Shown here: in pieces, positions 15,059 to 21,382 of the stretch
How positions within the stretch are numbered: position 1 is the first letter of the stretch
How the letters are laid out: each line of letters starts with the position of its first letter
Source: a virus
IMG/VR virus record: IMGVR_UViG_3300018083_000111
Span: 1-23,775 of that record
DNA: 23,775 bases
Direction: 5' to 3' (one strand)
The notes under the pieces: generated by a model
Seen by the model: only the letters and a program-made list of their open reading frames with translations
The model's database searches: none
Told to the model about the DNA's origin: nothing
Made by a program: the position numbers and the translations under genes

Positions 15059-15757
15059 TTTGAAATTAGCCGCGCGAATGAATTTTATCGCGCGCCGTTA
15101 ACTGTGTCGCCTTCGCTGTCATGTCTAAAACCCCTATTCCTGGTCGGCGGTATGCCGAACCAGGGAACAGAATAACCTAACCCGTTGGGTTATACATTGC
15201 GCCAGGACAACGAAGGGAACCAGGCGCCGCCTGGCCTGGTCCTAACCTGTCATAGTGAAAAGAATACGCGCGAATACGTGTCTAAGCGTGTCGGCGTGTC
15301 TGTCTTTTGTGTCTGTATCGCAGGTTCGGCCAATGAATACAGGCCTAAACTGGCACGTTTCGCGGTTTGCGGAACCAAGAACCCCGCTCGAGCACCGCAG
15401 GCCTAAACCGTTGATTCTAAAGGACTACGCTAGGATTTAGGTCGGTCGACGCCAGACACAAACTAGGAAAAGAATACGTTAGATATACATGGAAATACGC
15501 GTTCTGCGGTCGGCCTGTGTCTGTAACCTGTGTCTGAGTCGGCGCCGCCTTTGCGATTATTGCGATTCTTACGATTTCGCAATTAACTGGTTGGCGAAGG
15601 GTCGTCGCGAACCAGGACGGTCGGCGGTTTGTGGTATGGGCGCCCTAGCAGGCCGTAGGACGCCGCAGGACGTAAGGCAGGGGAAACCCCGCTAGACCAG
15701 GCGATCGCGCCGCCTGGCCTTAGCGTGGCCGGAATTCGGGCTGTTTAGGCGGTTACC
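15059..15757. other. Repeat-rich non-coding region, candidate attP or regulatory region
   Basis: About 700 bases hold no gene I can support, and the frames present do not follow the phage's codon habits. The region has many short repeats. GAAAAGAATACG is at 15257-15268 and 15467-15478. CAGGCCTAAAC is at 15340-15350 and 15398-15408. CGTGTC is at 15277, 15287 and 15295. GTGTCTG is at 15296-15302, 15309-15315, 15517-15523 and 15530-15536, with its complement at 15453-15459. An imperfect hairpin lies at 15139-15164, and AGGGGAAACCCC lies near 15677. In the same leftward block as the integrase, this could be the attachment site with arm-type repeats. An origin or operator cluster is also possible. 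Confidence 0.45.
15514..15536. repeat. Tandem CCTGTGTCTG repeats
   Basis: CCTGTGTCTG occurs at 15514-15523 and again at 15527-15536, 13 bp apart. Related GTGTCTG sites lie at 15296-15302 and 15309-15315, also 13 bp apart, and the inverted form CAGACAC is at 15453-15459. Two pairs with the same 13-bp offset suggest binding sites for one protein, such as integrase arm sites. Confidence 0.5.
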
Positions 15758-16351
15758 TTAGGGCGCGTCTAGCGAATAGGGTTTATCGGTTCGAATATAG
15801 CCCTTCCCCTGTTTCGCTAGGTACCCGCGACGAACCAGGGAACCGATACCGCGCGCGCCTTTAACCCCTGTCGTCGGTTTCGGTTTGTCCTTATCGAATT
15901 GCGCCAGGATACGCGCCGATACCTGGCGCCGTCGTTTAATGTCGGCCGTCGACTGGCCTGGTTTCGCCTTCGGAACCTTCACGCCTGGTAACGTCGGCGG
16001 CGCCTGGAACGACGCGCGGCGCGCGGCGTCTAGCTTCGCGGCCAGGTGAAACGCGGTCGACTTGCGATCGCCGCCTGCGCCGTTCTTATGACCGTTCGAC
16101 GGGATCCATACCTGCGGTAACGCCAGGCGGTTTGGATGGATCCGGTCGAATACGTCGCGCGTGTCTTTAACCTGTAATTCTCGATTCAGGATCGCCGACA
16201 GGTTCGCGGCCGCCACGAAATTAAAACAGGCGACGGCGGCCAGGTCGGAACGCGTGAAACGGTCGCGGCCGATCGCCAGGACTGCGGCGTCCTGTGTCTT
16301 ATGCAGGTAGGTAACGACGGTCGCGCCTAGAACCTTCGCCGATAGATCCAT
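15758..16351 (-). CDS. Unknown protein with winged-helix-like C-terminus
   Basis: ATG 16351-16349 follows AAAGGCGG (16356-16363 on the - strand) by four bases, giving 197 residues starting MDLSAKVLGATVVTYLHKTQ. The longer open frame upstream overlaps the neighbouring CxxC gene and is unlikely. Residues 30-60 (FTRSDLAAVACFNFVAAANL) are helical. The middle (about 100-150) is basic and Pro/Lys-rich. The end, GIGSLVRRGYLAKQGKGYIR, resembles a winged helix-turn-helix wing. Its place directly downstream of the integrase cassette suggests a lysogeny-region regulator, but it has no recognisable CI-type features. Function not assigned. Confidence 0.65.
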   Translation of the reverse strand: MDLSAKVLGATVVTYLHKTQDAAVLAIGRDRFTRSDLAAVACFNFVAAANLSAILNRELQVKDTRDVFDRIHPNRLALPQVWIPSNGHKNGAGGDRKSTAFHLAAKLDAARRASFQAPPTLPGVKVPKAKPGQSTADIKRRRQVSARILAQFDKDKPKPTTGVKGARGIGSLVRRGYLAKQGKGYIRTDKPYSLDAP

Positions 16352-16368
16352 TTGGCCGCCTTTCGTGG

Positions 16369-16593
16369 TTAGTCGTTCGGTACGTTCTGTTCGGGTTCGG
16401 GTTCGTACGCGTTCGGATGGATCGCGAAGGGTTCCAGGCCGCGCGCGACGCGTTCGCGGTTCGCCCGTTCCATACAGGCCTGGCATATCGGTTGGCGTTC
16501 GCCGTCGACGCGAATAGACGGAACATGGATCGGATTGAAGTCGAATAGGCGGCCGCAGGCGTAACAGGCGCCGAGTACGGATATATAGCCCAT
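16369..16593 (-). CDS. Small CxxC zinc-binding protein
   Basis: This 74-residue protein starts at 16593, three bases beyond the integrase stop, so the two are probably co-transcribed. It has GACYACGRLFDFNPIHVPSI followed by RQPICQACMERANRERVARG, giving two CxxC pairs about 27 residues apart, a likely single zinc-binding fold. I recall similar proteins (YxxGxCxxCxxxFxFNPxxVPS) in many temperate phages, with unknown function. The C-terminus is acidic and proline-rich. Confidence 0.78.
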   Translation of the reverse strand: MGYISVLGACYACGRLFDFNPIHVPSIRVDGERQPICQACMERANRERVARGLEPFAIHPNAYEPEPEQNVPND

Positions 16594-16596
16594 GGG

Positions 16597-17904
16597 TTAC
16601 GAACCCTTCGGAACCAGGCGCAACGGCGCCGCGACGGTTTCGGGCGCCCAATGCGCGCGCATGGCCGACATTGCATCGTTGACGCGATCGGGTATGGCGC
16701 CCTTCGTGTAGCGTTCTAACATGCGCTGATCTTTATGCTGCAAAATCTGCTGTAAGGCGGTTCGATCGCCTGTTCGCCGCAGGAATTCCGTTGCGAACGA
16801 ATGGCGCAGGTCGTACGGGCGCGAATTGGCGGGTACCTGGTTCTGAAACAATTCATACAGGGCGATCGCGTCGTCGGTCGCGCCTGGGATTTCGGCGGCC
16901 GCCTTTAACGACGCGCGAACCGTCGCGACCGCGCGCGACCATACGCCGCGCAGGGCCGAACCTGATAGCGACGTACCCCACAAACCAGCGGCGTCGAACC
17001 GACGTAAGGCGGCCATAGCTTGCGGTAGCGCAGGCGCCAGGAACGCAGGCGCAGGCCGTTTGCCTTTGCGCCTGGCCGGATATTCGATCGTCGACCGCGC
17101 CCACGAAACCTTGACGCGCGCCAGGCGCCGCAACGACGCAGGCGGTAGGGCTGTCCAGGCCATAACCGACAGGAACAATTTGGCCTTTCCATACGCCGCC
17201 TGCGGTTCGCCGCTACGGGCGCAGGACCGATCCGACATAGCGGCCAGAATCATTTCCACAAAGGCCAGGTCCATACCGCGCGATTCCAGGTCGCGCGGCG
17301 CCTGGCCTGGAACCAATGACGTTGGTACAACGACGTCGTCGGCGTCCTGGTCGCGACCGCGTTTCGCCTGGTCCTGTTCCAGGGCGATCCGAAGGACGAC
17401 GCCTAGGGCGCGTTTGCGCCCGTTTAGCGACGTCGGCGAAAACGGTTCGCCGTTCGGTTTGCGCATGGCGTCCAGGGCGTCGACGATATGGGCGCGCCGA
17501 ATGGCCGTCGCCTGCATAGGCGCAAGGTTCGACGTTCGCCAGGGTTTCAATAGCTGATGTAGGTCGAAGATTCGGCCCGATTTCACGCCAGGCGCGATCG
17601 CATGGGTTCGGGTCCAGGCGTCGATCGCGAACAGTAGGGAACCAGGCGCGCCGAATTCGCCGCCGATCTTCCCTGTTCGTAGGTCGTCTAGTAACTGCGC
17701 ATGGCGAACGATGCAATCAAGGTTATTCAGGCGGGTATATTGGCGGCCGTTCGCGTCGAACCGTGGCATACGGTCGGTCGCGCGCAAGGGGTTACGGCGG
17801 CCTGGAACCCGTTTACGCGCCAGGACGACGATCGCATGGCCGTCGTCGTAGCATCCTTCGGCGATTTTGATCCATGTACGCCGTTTAGTCGTCGCGCGTT
17901 TCAT
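16597..17904 (-). CDS. int: Tyrosine integrase
   Basis: This 435-residue protein (ATG 17904-17902; a TTG at 17916 would add 4 residues but sits directly against AAAGGA) is a tyrosine recombinase that would integrate and help excise the phage. The C-terminal catalytic domain has SRPYDLRHSFATEFLRR (box II Arg/His near 367-368), ILQHKDQRMLERYTKG (His near 390, catalytic Tyr near 399), and a basic ARRKGKR strand turn that could supply the Lys. The first catalytic Arg is unclear: in the TGLRxSE position the protein reads TALPPAS, with Pro instead of Arg (about residue 254). The middle of the protein is an alpha-helical core-binding domain. Confidence 0.92.
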   Translation of the reverse strand: MKRATTKRRTWIKIAEGCYDDGHAIVVLARKRVPGRRNPLRATDRMPRFDANGRQYTRLNNLDCIVRHAQLLDDLRTGKIGGEFGAPGSLLFAIDAWTRTHAIAPGVKSGRIFDLHQLLKPWRTSNLAPMQATAIRRAHIVDALDAMRKPNGEPFSPTSLNGRKRALGVVLRIALEQDQAKRGRDQDADDVVVPTSLVPGQAPRDLESRGMDLAFVEMILAAMSDRSCARSGEPQAAYGKAKLFLSVMAWTALPPASLRRLARVKVSWARSTIEYPARRKGKRPAPAFLAPALPQAMAALRRFDAAGLWGTSLSGSALRGVWSRAVATVRASLKAAAEIPGATDDAIALYELFQNQVPANSRPYDLRHSFATEFLRRTGDRTALQQILQHKDQRMLERYTKGAIPDRVNDAMSAMRAHWAPETVAAPLRLVPKGS

Positions 17905-17958
17905 ATGACTTAACAATCCTTTTTGCGCCTGTATCGGCGCGCCTAAAAATAAACACGT

Positions 17959-17989
17959 ATTATAACGTAATTCCTTCCGGTTAGCGCAA
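17959..17989 (-). promoter_or_regulatory. Leftward integrase promoter candidate
   Basis: On the - strand a perfect TATAAT -10 box (17959-17964) lies about 55 bases before the integrase ATG. A weak -35 candidate, TTGCGC (17984-17989), is separated by 19 bases. The long spacer and poor -35 suggest that an activator or low basal use is likely. Confidence 0.5.
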
Positions 17990-17998
17990 GGTTTCCTA

Positions 17999-18042
17999 TT
18001 GACCTGCGTATTTCACAGGTTTAAAAACGTATTTTACGCAGG
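17999..18042 (+). promoter_or_regulatory. Rightward early promoter with overlapping inverted repeats
   Basis: TTGACC (17999-18004) and TAAAAA (18022-18027) are separated by 17 bases and would drive the excisionase-like gene. Two nested inverted repeats overlap this promoter: ACCTG (18002-18006) with CAGGT (18016-18020), and CCTGCGTA (18003-18010) with TACGCAGG (18035-18042). CGTATTT occurs twice. This looks like an operator controlling the lysis-lysogeny switch, but no matching repressor gene is recognised in the window. Confidence 0.55.
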
Positions 18043-18162
18043 CCGACGACGGTTCGTTTACCCCTAGGCGCCGCGCGCCCTGGACGCAAGCGAATCGGCG
18101 TCGGCCTTTGCTATTTCAGGCCGTCGATCGTCCGACCGTCGACCAGGGGAGAAACGCCGCCT

Positions 18163-18441
18163 ATGTCGAAAAAGACGCCGCCGACGTCGTCCGTTCTGGA
18201 TTTACGCGCCCTACCTGCGGTCATTCTGATTACCGACATAGTCCAGGTTTTCCGCCTGTCGGAACGGACCATACGCGACCAGGTACAGAAGGGAACGTTT
18301 CGCCCAATGCCACGCGATAAGTACCCCTATCGCTGGTATCGCGACGACGTCATTGCGTATTTCGAAGGACCATCGAAACGATTAACGCGCCGCGCGCATG
18401 GGTTCGCGGCGCCGAAGGCGCGTAAGGACGACGACGATTAG
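18163..18441 (+). CDS. Excisionase-like helix-turn-helix protein
   Basis: This 92-residue protein is the first rightward early gene, divergent from the integrase. Residues 22-55 (ITDIVQVFRLSERTIRDQVQ, then KGTFRPMP) and 62-70 (RWYRDDVIAYF) match MerR/excisionase-type winged helix proteins (HTH_17-like): a first helix, a recognition helix, then the R..W...DV..Y ending. The C-terminus is basic then acidic (KARKDDDD). It may direct excision or regulate the divergent promoters. The ribosome binding site GGGGAGA lies about 10 bases ahead of the ATG. Confidence 0.75.
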   Translation: MSKKTPPTSSVLDLRALPAVILITDIVQVFRLSERTIRDQVQKGTFRPMPRDKYPYRWYRDDVIAYFEGPSKRLTRRAHGFAAPKARKDDDD

Positions 18442-18450
18442 GCGCCTGTA

Positions 18451-18948
18451 ATGTCTGGCCGCCTGGTATCGACCGTCCTGGAATCAGCATTACCCGCCTG
18501 GTTAAAACCTTACGCGGTCGCGTTCGCGTCGTTCGCGGCCGACGATGGATCGCGCGTCTACCCGTCGGTCGCGCGTATCGCGCGTTTAGTCGGCCGGTCG
18601 GAACGTCAAACGAAACGCGCGGTCGCGGATTTACGGCGACGTCGGATCCTGACCGTTGTAACGCCGTCGACGCATTACGCCGCTACCCGCTATATGTTCC
18701 ACGCGGAACAATTACCCCTAGGCGGCGACGGCGAACAAATCGACCTATTTACTAATGTTTCGAGTTTTCCACAGCGGAATTACTTCGATTTCGGAGTAAA
18801 AGAACGATTTCCACAGGATGCACAGGTACTAACAGGAACCCCACGACACCCCATGGGTGTCATGGGCGACACCCGATCCGTCATTAGATCCGAAGTACTA
18901 AACGTACACGCGCGCGCGCGCGAAAACCGAAAACGTAAGGCCATATGA
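18451..18948 (+). CDS. HTH replication-type protein
   Basis: This 165-residue protein has ALPAWLKPYAVAFASFAADD followed by YPSVARIARLVGRSERQTKR and AVADLRRRRILTVV (residues about 16-70). That is the helix-turn-helix domain common to phage replication initiators and replisome organisers (HTH_36 type, similar in layout to lambda O-like proteins). The C-terminal half is poorly conserved in appearance and its codon use shifts. The DNA there (18765-18874) contains DnaA-box-like and iteron-like sites, as in phages that carry the origin inside the initiator gene. A plain transcription regulator is the alternative. Confidence 0.65.
   Translation: MSGRLVSTVLESALPAWLKPYAVAFASFAADDGSRVYPSVARIARLVGRSERQTKRAVADLRRRRILTVVTPSTHYAATRYMFHAEQLPLGGDGEQIDLFTNVSSFPQRNYFDFGVKERFPQDAQVLTGTPRHPMGVMGDTRSVIRSEVLNVHARARENRKRKAI
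18765..18874. other. Candidate replication origin inside the HTH gene
   Basis: TTTTCCACA (18765-18773) fits the DnaA consensus TTWTNCACA, and ATTTCCACA (18807-18815) differs at one base. Downstream, three copies of one 7-mer alternate in orientation: GACACCC (18845-18851), GGGTGTC (18855-18861) and GACACCC (18868-18874), with 3- and 6-base spacers. The local sequence is less GC-rich than the flanks. A location inside a putative initiator gene parallels lambda ori in gene O. Confidence 0.5.
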
Positions 18949-19022
18949 CCGAATTAGCCTTATTCGCTATTGCCGTCCTGGCGTTCCTGGTGTTGCCGTA
19001 CTTGCTAAGGCGGCGCGACTAA
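18945..19022 (+). CDS. Tiny single-span membrane protein, 25 aa
   Basis: ATG 18945 overlaps the stop of the previous gene as ATGA. The product starts MTELALFAIAVLAFLVLPYL and ends LRRRD: one hydrophobic segment with a basic end, so an N-out/C-in inner-membrane orientation is expected. The stop TAA (19020-19022) touches the next ATG at 19023. Tight coupling on both sides supports it as a real gene; function unknown. Confidence 0.55.
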   Translation: MTELALFAIAVLAFLVLPYLLRRRD

Positions 19023-19223
19023 ATGGCCTTTACAGAACCGCGCGGCGATCGCGTCGTTTGTTCCCTGTGTCATAGGGAATACGGCCATACAACGACTTGC
19101 CCGATCGTCGAATTAAACGAACACGTTCGCGATCTGGTTTCTCATGTCGGCGTGTTCGTTGCGAATATTCAGGAATCATTAACAGCCTTAGCGCGATTAC
19201 TTCACGACGACAGGGAACCGTAA
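19023..19223 (+). CDS. Small CxxC protein, 66 aa
   Basis: This protein begins MAFTEPRGDRVVCSLCHREY, continues GHTTTCPIVELNEHV and then has an amphipathic helix (VGVFVANIQESLTALARLLH). The Cys/His residues near the N-terminus (C13, C16, H17, H22, C26) could bind one zinc ion. It starts directly after the previous stop. No family recognised; one of several small Cys-rich early proteins in this window. Confidence 0.6.
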   Translation: MAFTEPRGDRVVCSLCHREYGHTTTCPIVELNEHVRDLVSHVGVFVANIQESLTALARLLHDDREP

Positions 19224-19240
19224 TTGAATTTCGGTCGACG

Positions 19241-19330
19241 CCTGGCGTTCTGTATTTAGACCGTGTACAGAACGGTTCGCGCCAGGTTGGGAAAGTAAGG
19301 CCGCGCGCCGCCTGTCGACCAGGCGCGCGG
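19241..19330 (+). ncRNA. Two strong hairpins in an intergenic leader
   Basis: The gap 19224-19350 has no gene. Hairpin 1 pairs CCTGGCGTTCTGT (19241-19253) with ACAGAA (19267-19272) plus CGCCAGG (19280-19286), leaving a 7-base one-sided bulge. Hairpin 2 pairs CCGCGCGCC (19301-19309) with GGCGCGCGG (19322-19330), 9 perfect pairs. AAAGGCGG for the next gene follows 7 bases later. Neither hairpin has a T run, so a leader or stable RNA is more likely than an intrinsic terminator. Confidence 0.4.
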
Positions 19331-19350
19331 TAATTAGAAAGGCGGCGTTA

Positions 19351-19572
19351 ATGTTCCAGCAATTACTAGGACTAAAACCACCTGGCGATCTACGGATTTA
19401 CGCCGTATTAGAACCAACGGGCTATATGGACGATCCATGGATCGTTACCTGTATCGCCTGTAACTTTACGGCGACGTCGGAAAACCACAGGGCGGCCGTT
19501 CGCGTCGCGCAATGGCACGATCGCGCCCACGATACAGCGGCCGAACGGCAGAACGAAGGGAAGGCTAAATGA
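19351..19572 (+). CDS. Small CxxC protein, 73 aa
   Basis: ATG 19351 follows AAAGGCGG (19338-19345) by five bases. The protein has LRIYAVLEPTGYMDDPWIVT followed by CIACNFTATSENHRAAVRVA and QWHDRAHDTA. One CxxC pair plus histidines (H46, H56, H60) could form a C2H2-like zinc site: the CIAC-12x-H-9x-H spacing is near that of classical fingers. Its end overlaps the lipoprotein start by 4 bases (ATGA type). Function unknown. Confidence 0.65.
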   Translation: MFQQLLGLKPPGDLRIYAVLEPTGYMDDPWIVTCIACNFTATSENHRAAVRVAQWHDRAHDTAAERQNEGKAK

Positions 19573-20144
19573 GGGTAATACTCGCGATCGTCGTCGGCGT
19601 CCTGGTCGCGGCCTGCGACCTACATATTACGAACCCTGCGCCCGTTGTAACCGCGACGCCGTCGACGCCAGGCATTACCGTTACGAACACGAATACGAAT
19701 ACGTCGACGAACAATAACGATCGATCCGATACGTCGGCGCCGACGGCGCCAACGACGCCAGGCGATACGACGCCAGGCCAGGCGTTACCGTTACCGTCCT
19801 ACGGCGAAACCGTTACGCGCGGCGTCGCGGCTAGTAACCCCGCATTACTCGCGAATAGCTGCCAGGACACTAGCGGCGAATCGGCCTGGGGTTTCCTAGA
19901 CACGGTAATACGGAACCTGCGGTCGCAGGCGTCAGACTTGCGTTGGGGTTACCTGTGTAAAGACGCCGCATGTACCGTATTCGCGCGCGACGTCGTTGCC
20001 TATCGCGCGACGGCCGCTGAAACTGGAATTTGGATCGTCGACGTTATCGGCGGCCATTGTCCAGGACCAGGCGACGGCGCGCCTGCGGTTCGTTGGGGCG
20101 TACTGCCATTCGAAACGGTTCGTAAATGGGCGGCGTCGCGATGA
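19569..20144 (+). CDS. Lipoprotein with Thr/Asn-rich linker
   Basis: This 191-residue protein starts MRVILAIVVGVLVAACDLHI. The VAAC lipobox puts the lipidated Cys at residue 16, so it is probably anchored on the outer face of the inner membrane or sorted to the outer membrane. Residues 20-80 are a low-complexity Thr/Asn/Pro linker (TNTNTNTSTNNN). Residues 85-190 form a compact domain with four or more Cys (C102, then LCKDAACTVF, later GGHCPGPG) and aromatic residues, suggesting disulphides. Phage lipoproteins of this kind can act in superinfection exclusion or lysis (Rz1-like), but the domain here is not recognised. Confidence 0.7.
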   Translation: MRVILAIVVGVLVAACDLHITNPAPVVTATPSTPGITVTNTNTNTSTNNNDRSDTSAPTAPTTPGDTTPGQALPLPSYGETVTRGVAASNPALLANSCQDTSGESAWGFLDTVIRNLRSQASDLRWGYLCKDAACTVFARDVVAYRATAAETGIWIVDVIGGHCPGPGDGAPAVRWGVLPFETVRKWAASR

Positions 20145-20317
20145 ACGGCCTTTACCCTATGACAACGGCGCAACTAATACGCGTGATTCGCGGATTATGG
20201 ATCGTGGTAATTGTGGCGCTATTACTCGCCTTATTTAGTTTGTATATGGCGGCGTGTAGCGTCGCAGGCCGAATCGACATAGGAACCCCGAACCCGCCGA
20301 CGTCAAATTGTCCATAG
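20141..20317 (+). CDS. Small membrane protein, 58 aa
   Basis: ATG 20141 overlaps the lipoprotein stop as ATGA, which is a better start than the GTG/ATG positions further upstream. The sequence begins MNGLYPMTTAQLIRVIRGLW, then one strong transmembrane stretch (IVVIVALLLALFSLYMAACS), then a short polar tail ending PTSNCP. A cysteine sits at the end of the membrane span. The pairing with a lipoprotein gene makes a joint envelope function possible; a spanin or holin role is not shown. Confidence 0.65.
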   Translation: MNGLYPMTTAQLIRVIRGLWIVVIVALLLALFSLYMAACSVAGRIDIGTPNPPTSNCP

Positions 20318-20330
20318 GTAAGGTGCAACG

Positions 20331-20603
20331 ATGCCAATTCCAGAACCGACCAGGCAATTAGTCGCGAAGCTAAAACAGACGGCCTTATTATTCGACGCCG
20401 TCGCGACGCAGGTGAAAACAGATAAGGCGTACAGCCTGGCGAATAACGCCGCGAATACGATTTGGCAGGCGATTAACAGGATCGAAGATTTGGCGCAGGC
20501 GATCGAAGATATGGCGCCGACGTTCCATAGGGAACCTAGCGACGAACAGACCGACGACGCTAGGGATAATTACGCGCGCGATTTCCTGAACGAACGGGAT
20601 TAA
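20331..20603 (+). CDS. Small helical protein, 90 aa
   Basis: This protein starts after AAGGTG, nine bases ahead of ATG 20331. It is predicted almost wholly helical: PEPTRQLVAKLKQTALLFDA, VATQVKTDKAYSLANNAANT and IWQAINRIEDLAQAIEDMAP, followed by an acidic tail (DEQTDDARDNYARDF). The stop is adjacent to the next start. No family recognised; a small coiled-coil accessory protein is the most that can be said. Confidence 0.6.
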   Translation: MPIPEPTRQLVAKLKQTALLFDAVATQVKTDKAYSLANNAANTIWQAINRIEDLAQAIEDMAPTFHREPSDEQTDDARDNYARDFLNERD

Positions 20604-21107
20604 ATGACCGACGACCGCGACGCATGGGCGAAGTACGCCGAACGCGAAGGCCTAATAAAGGCCGACGACGAACGGTGTACCTGTCCACGGTTTTATCACG
20701 GTAGCGTTCCGACTAGCGCCTATGGATGCGCCGTTCATTTTCCTAATAAGGCGGCGCCCACGAATAAATTCCACGCGGTACCCGTTCATATCGACGGTAT
20801 ACGGTTCGCTAGTACAAAAGAGGCGGCGCGATTCTTAGAACTACGATTAATGGAAAAAACCGGCCTTATCGCCGACCTGGAAACGCAACCACTTTTCCCA
20901 CTTCATATTTTCGCCTTATGGCGATCGCAATTACCAATTCAGATCGTGACGGTCGGCGTTTATCGCGCCGACTTTAGGTATATAGATTTAAAAACAGGCG
21001 AAATCGTTATTGAAGATACAAAAAGTCCAGCGACGCGAACAGAGGCGTATGTATTAAGGAAAAAATTAGTTGAAGTAATACACGGCGTCCATATTCGTGA
21101 ATTGTAA
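20604..21107 (+). CDS. DUF1064-like nuclease-fold protein with Cys-rich N-terminus
   Basis: This 167-residue protein matches the pattern of DUF1064 phage proteins. Visible marks are NKFHAVPVHIDGIRFASTKE, AARFLELRLMEKTGLIADLE and the later YRADFRYIDLKTGEIVIEDT followed by KSPATRTEAYVLRKKLVEV. The Glu of STKEAARF, the Asp of ADFRY and the (V)IEDTKS segment fit a PD-(D/E)XK-like active site. A role in recombination or Holliday junction processing has been suggested for this family; that is inference here. Residues 20-45 (RCTCPRFYHG, YGCAVHF) add a possible zinc site not needed for DUF1064. GC falls toward the 3' end, just before the GG array. Confidence 0.78.
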   Translation: MTDDRDAWAKYAEREGLIKADDERCTCPRFYHGSVPTSAYGCAVHFPNKAAPTNKFHAVPVHIDGIRFASTKEAARFLELRLMEKTGLIADLETQPLFPLHIFALWRSQLPIQIVTVGVYRADFRYIDLKTGEIVIEDTKSPATRTEAYVLRKKLVEVIHGVHIREL

Positions 21108-21112
21108 AACGT

Positions 21113-21354
21113 GGCAAGGTCGGATCTGGCGAGTTTTGGTCGGCGTTGGTCTGGTGAGGCAAGGTCGTTGCGGGTCTGGTTTAGGTGAGGCGATGTGAGG
21201 CATGGTGAGGCGCGGTTAGGGTGCGGGCCGGTTCGGTTACGGCAGGGTTCGTCGGGTAACGGCGTGGCACGGTCCGGTAAGGCGTGGTGAGTCGAGAGTA
21301 AGGAACGGTTCGGTTAGGTATGGTCGGGTCAGGTGGGTAATGGTTCGGCGTGGT
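21113..21354 (+). repeat. Degenerate GGYNN pentamer array 1
   Basis: From the end of the DUF1064 gene to just before the ribosome binding site of the next gene, a GG doublet recurs every 5 bases on the + strand. Doublets start, for example, at 21148, 21153, 21158 and 21163; then at 21204, 21209, 21214 and 21219; then at 21261, 21266, 21271, 21276, 21281 and 21286; then in an unbroken series from 21302 to 21352. Phase slips by one base occur only about four times in roughly 48 units. The base after GG is nearly always T or C; other positions vary. No coding frame fits. The RNA would be G/U-rich and weakly structured. Confidence 0.85.
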
Positions 21355-21382
21355 TTGTTTTTACACAAAAGGATGGTGACGA

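Noticed and set aside
15361-15410. Possible tRNA 3' end as an attachment core
   Set aside because: A CCCCGCTCGAGCACC-like stretch looked tRNA-like, but no T-loop consensus or full cloverleaf could be built.
15185-15695. Three short + strand frames of 60-75 residues
   Set aside because: Codon use is unlike the phage genes, ribosome binding sites are missing, products show no domain, and the DNA is full of short repeats.
17060-17557. 165-aa + strand frame opposite the integrase
   Set aside because: Antisense shadow of a well-supported integrase, with Arg-rich low-information sequence.
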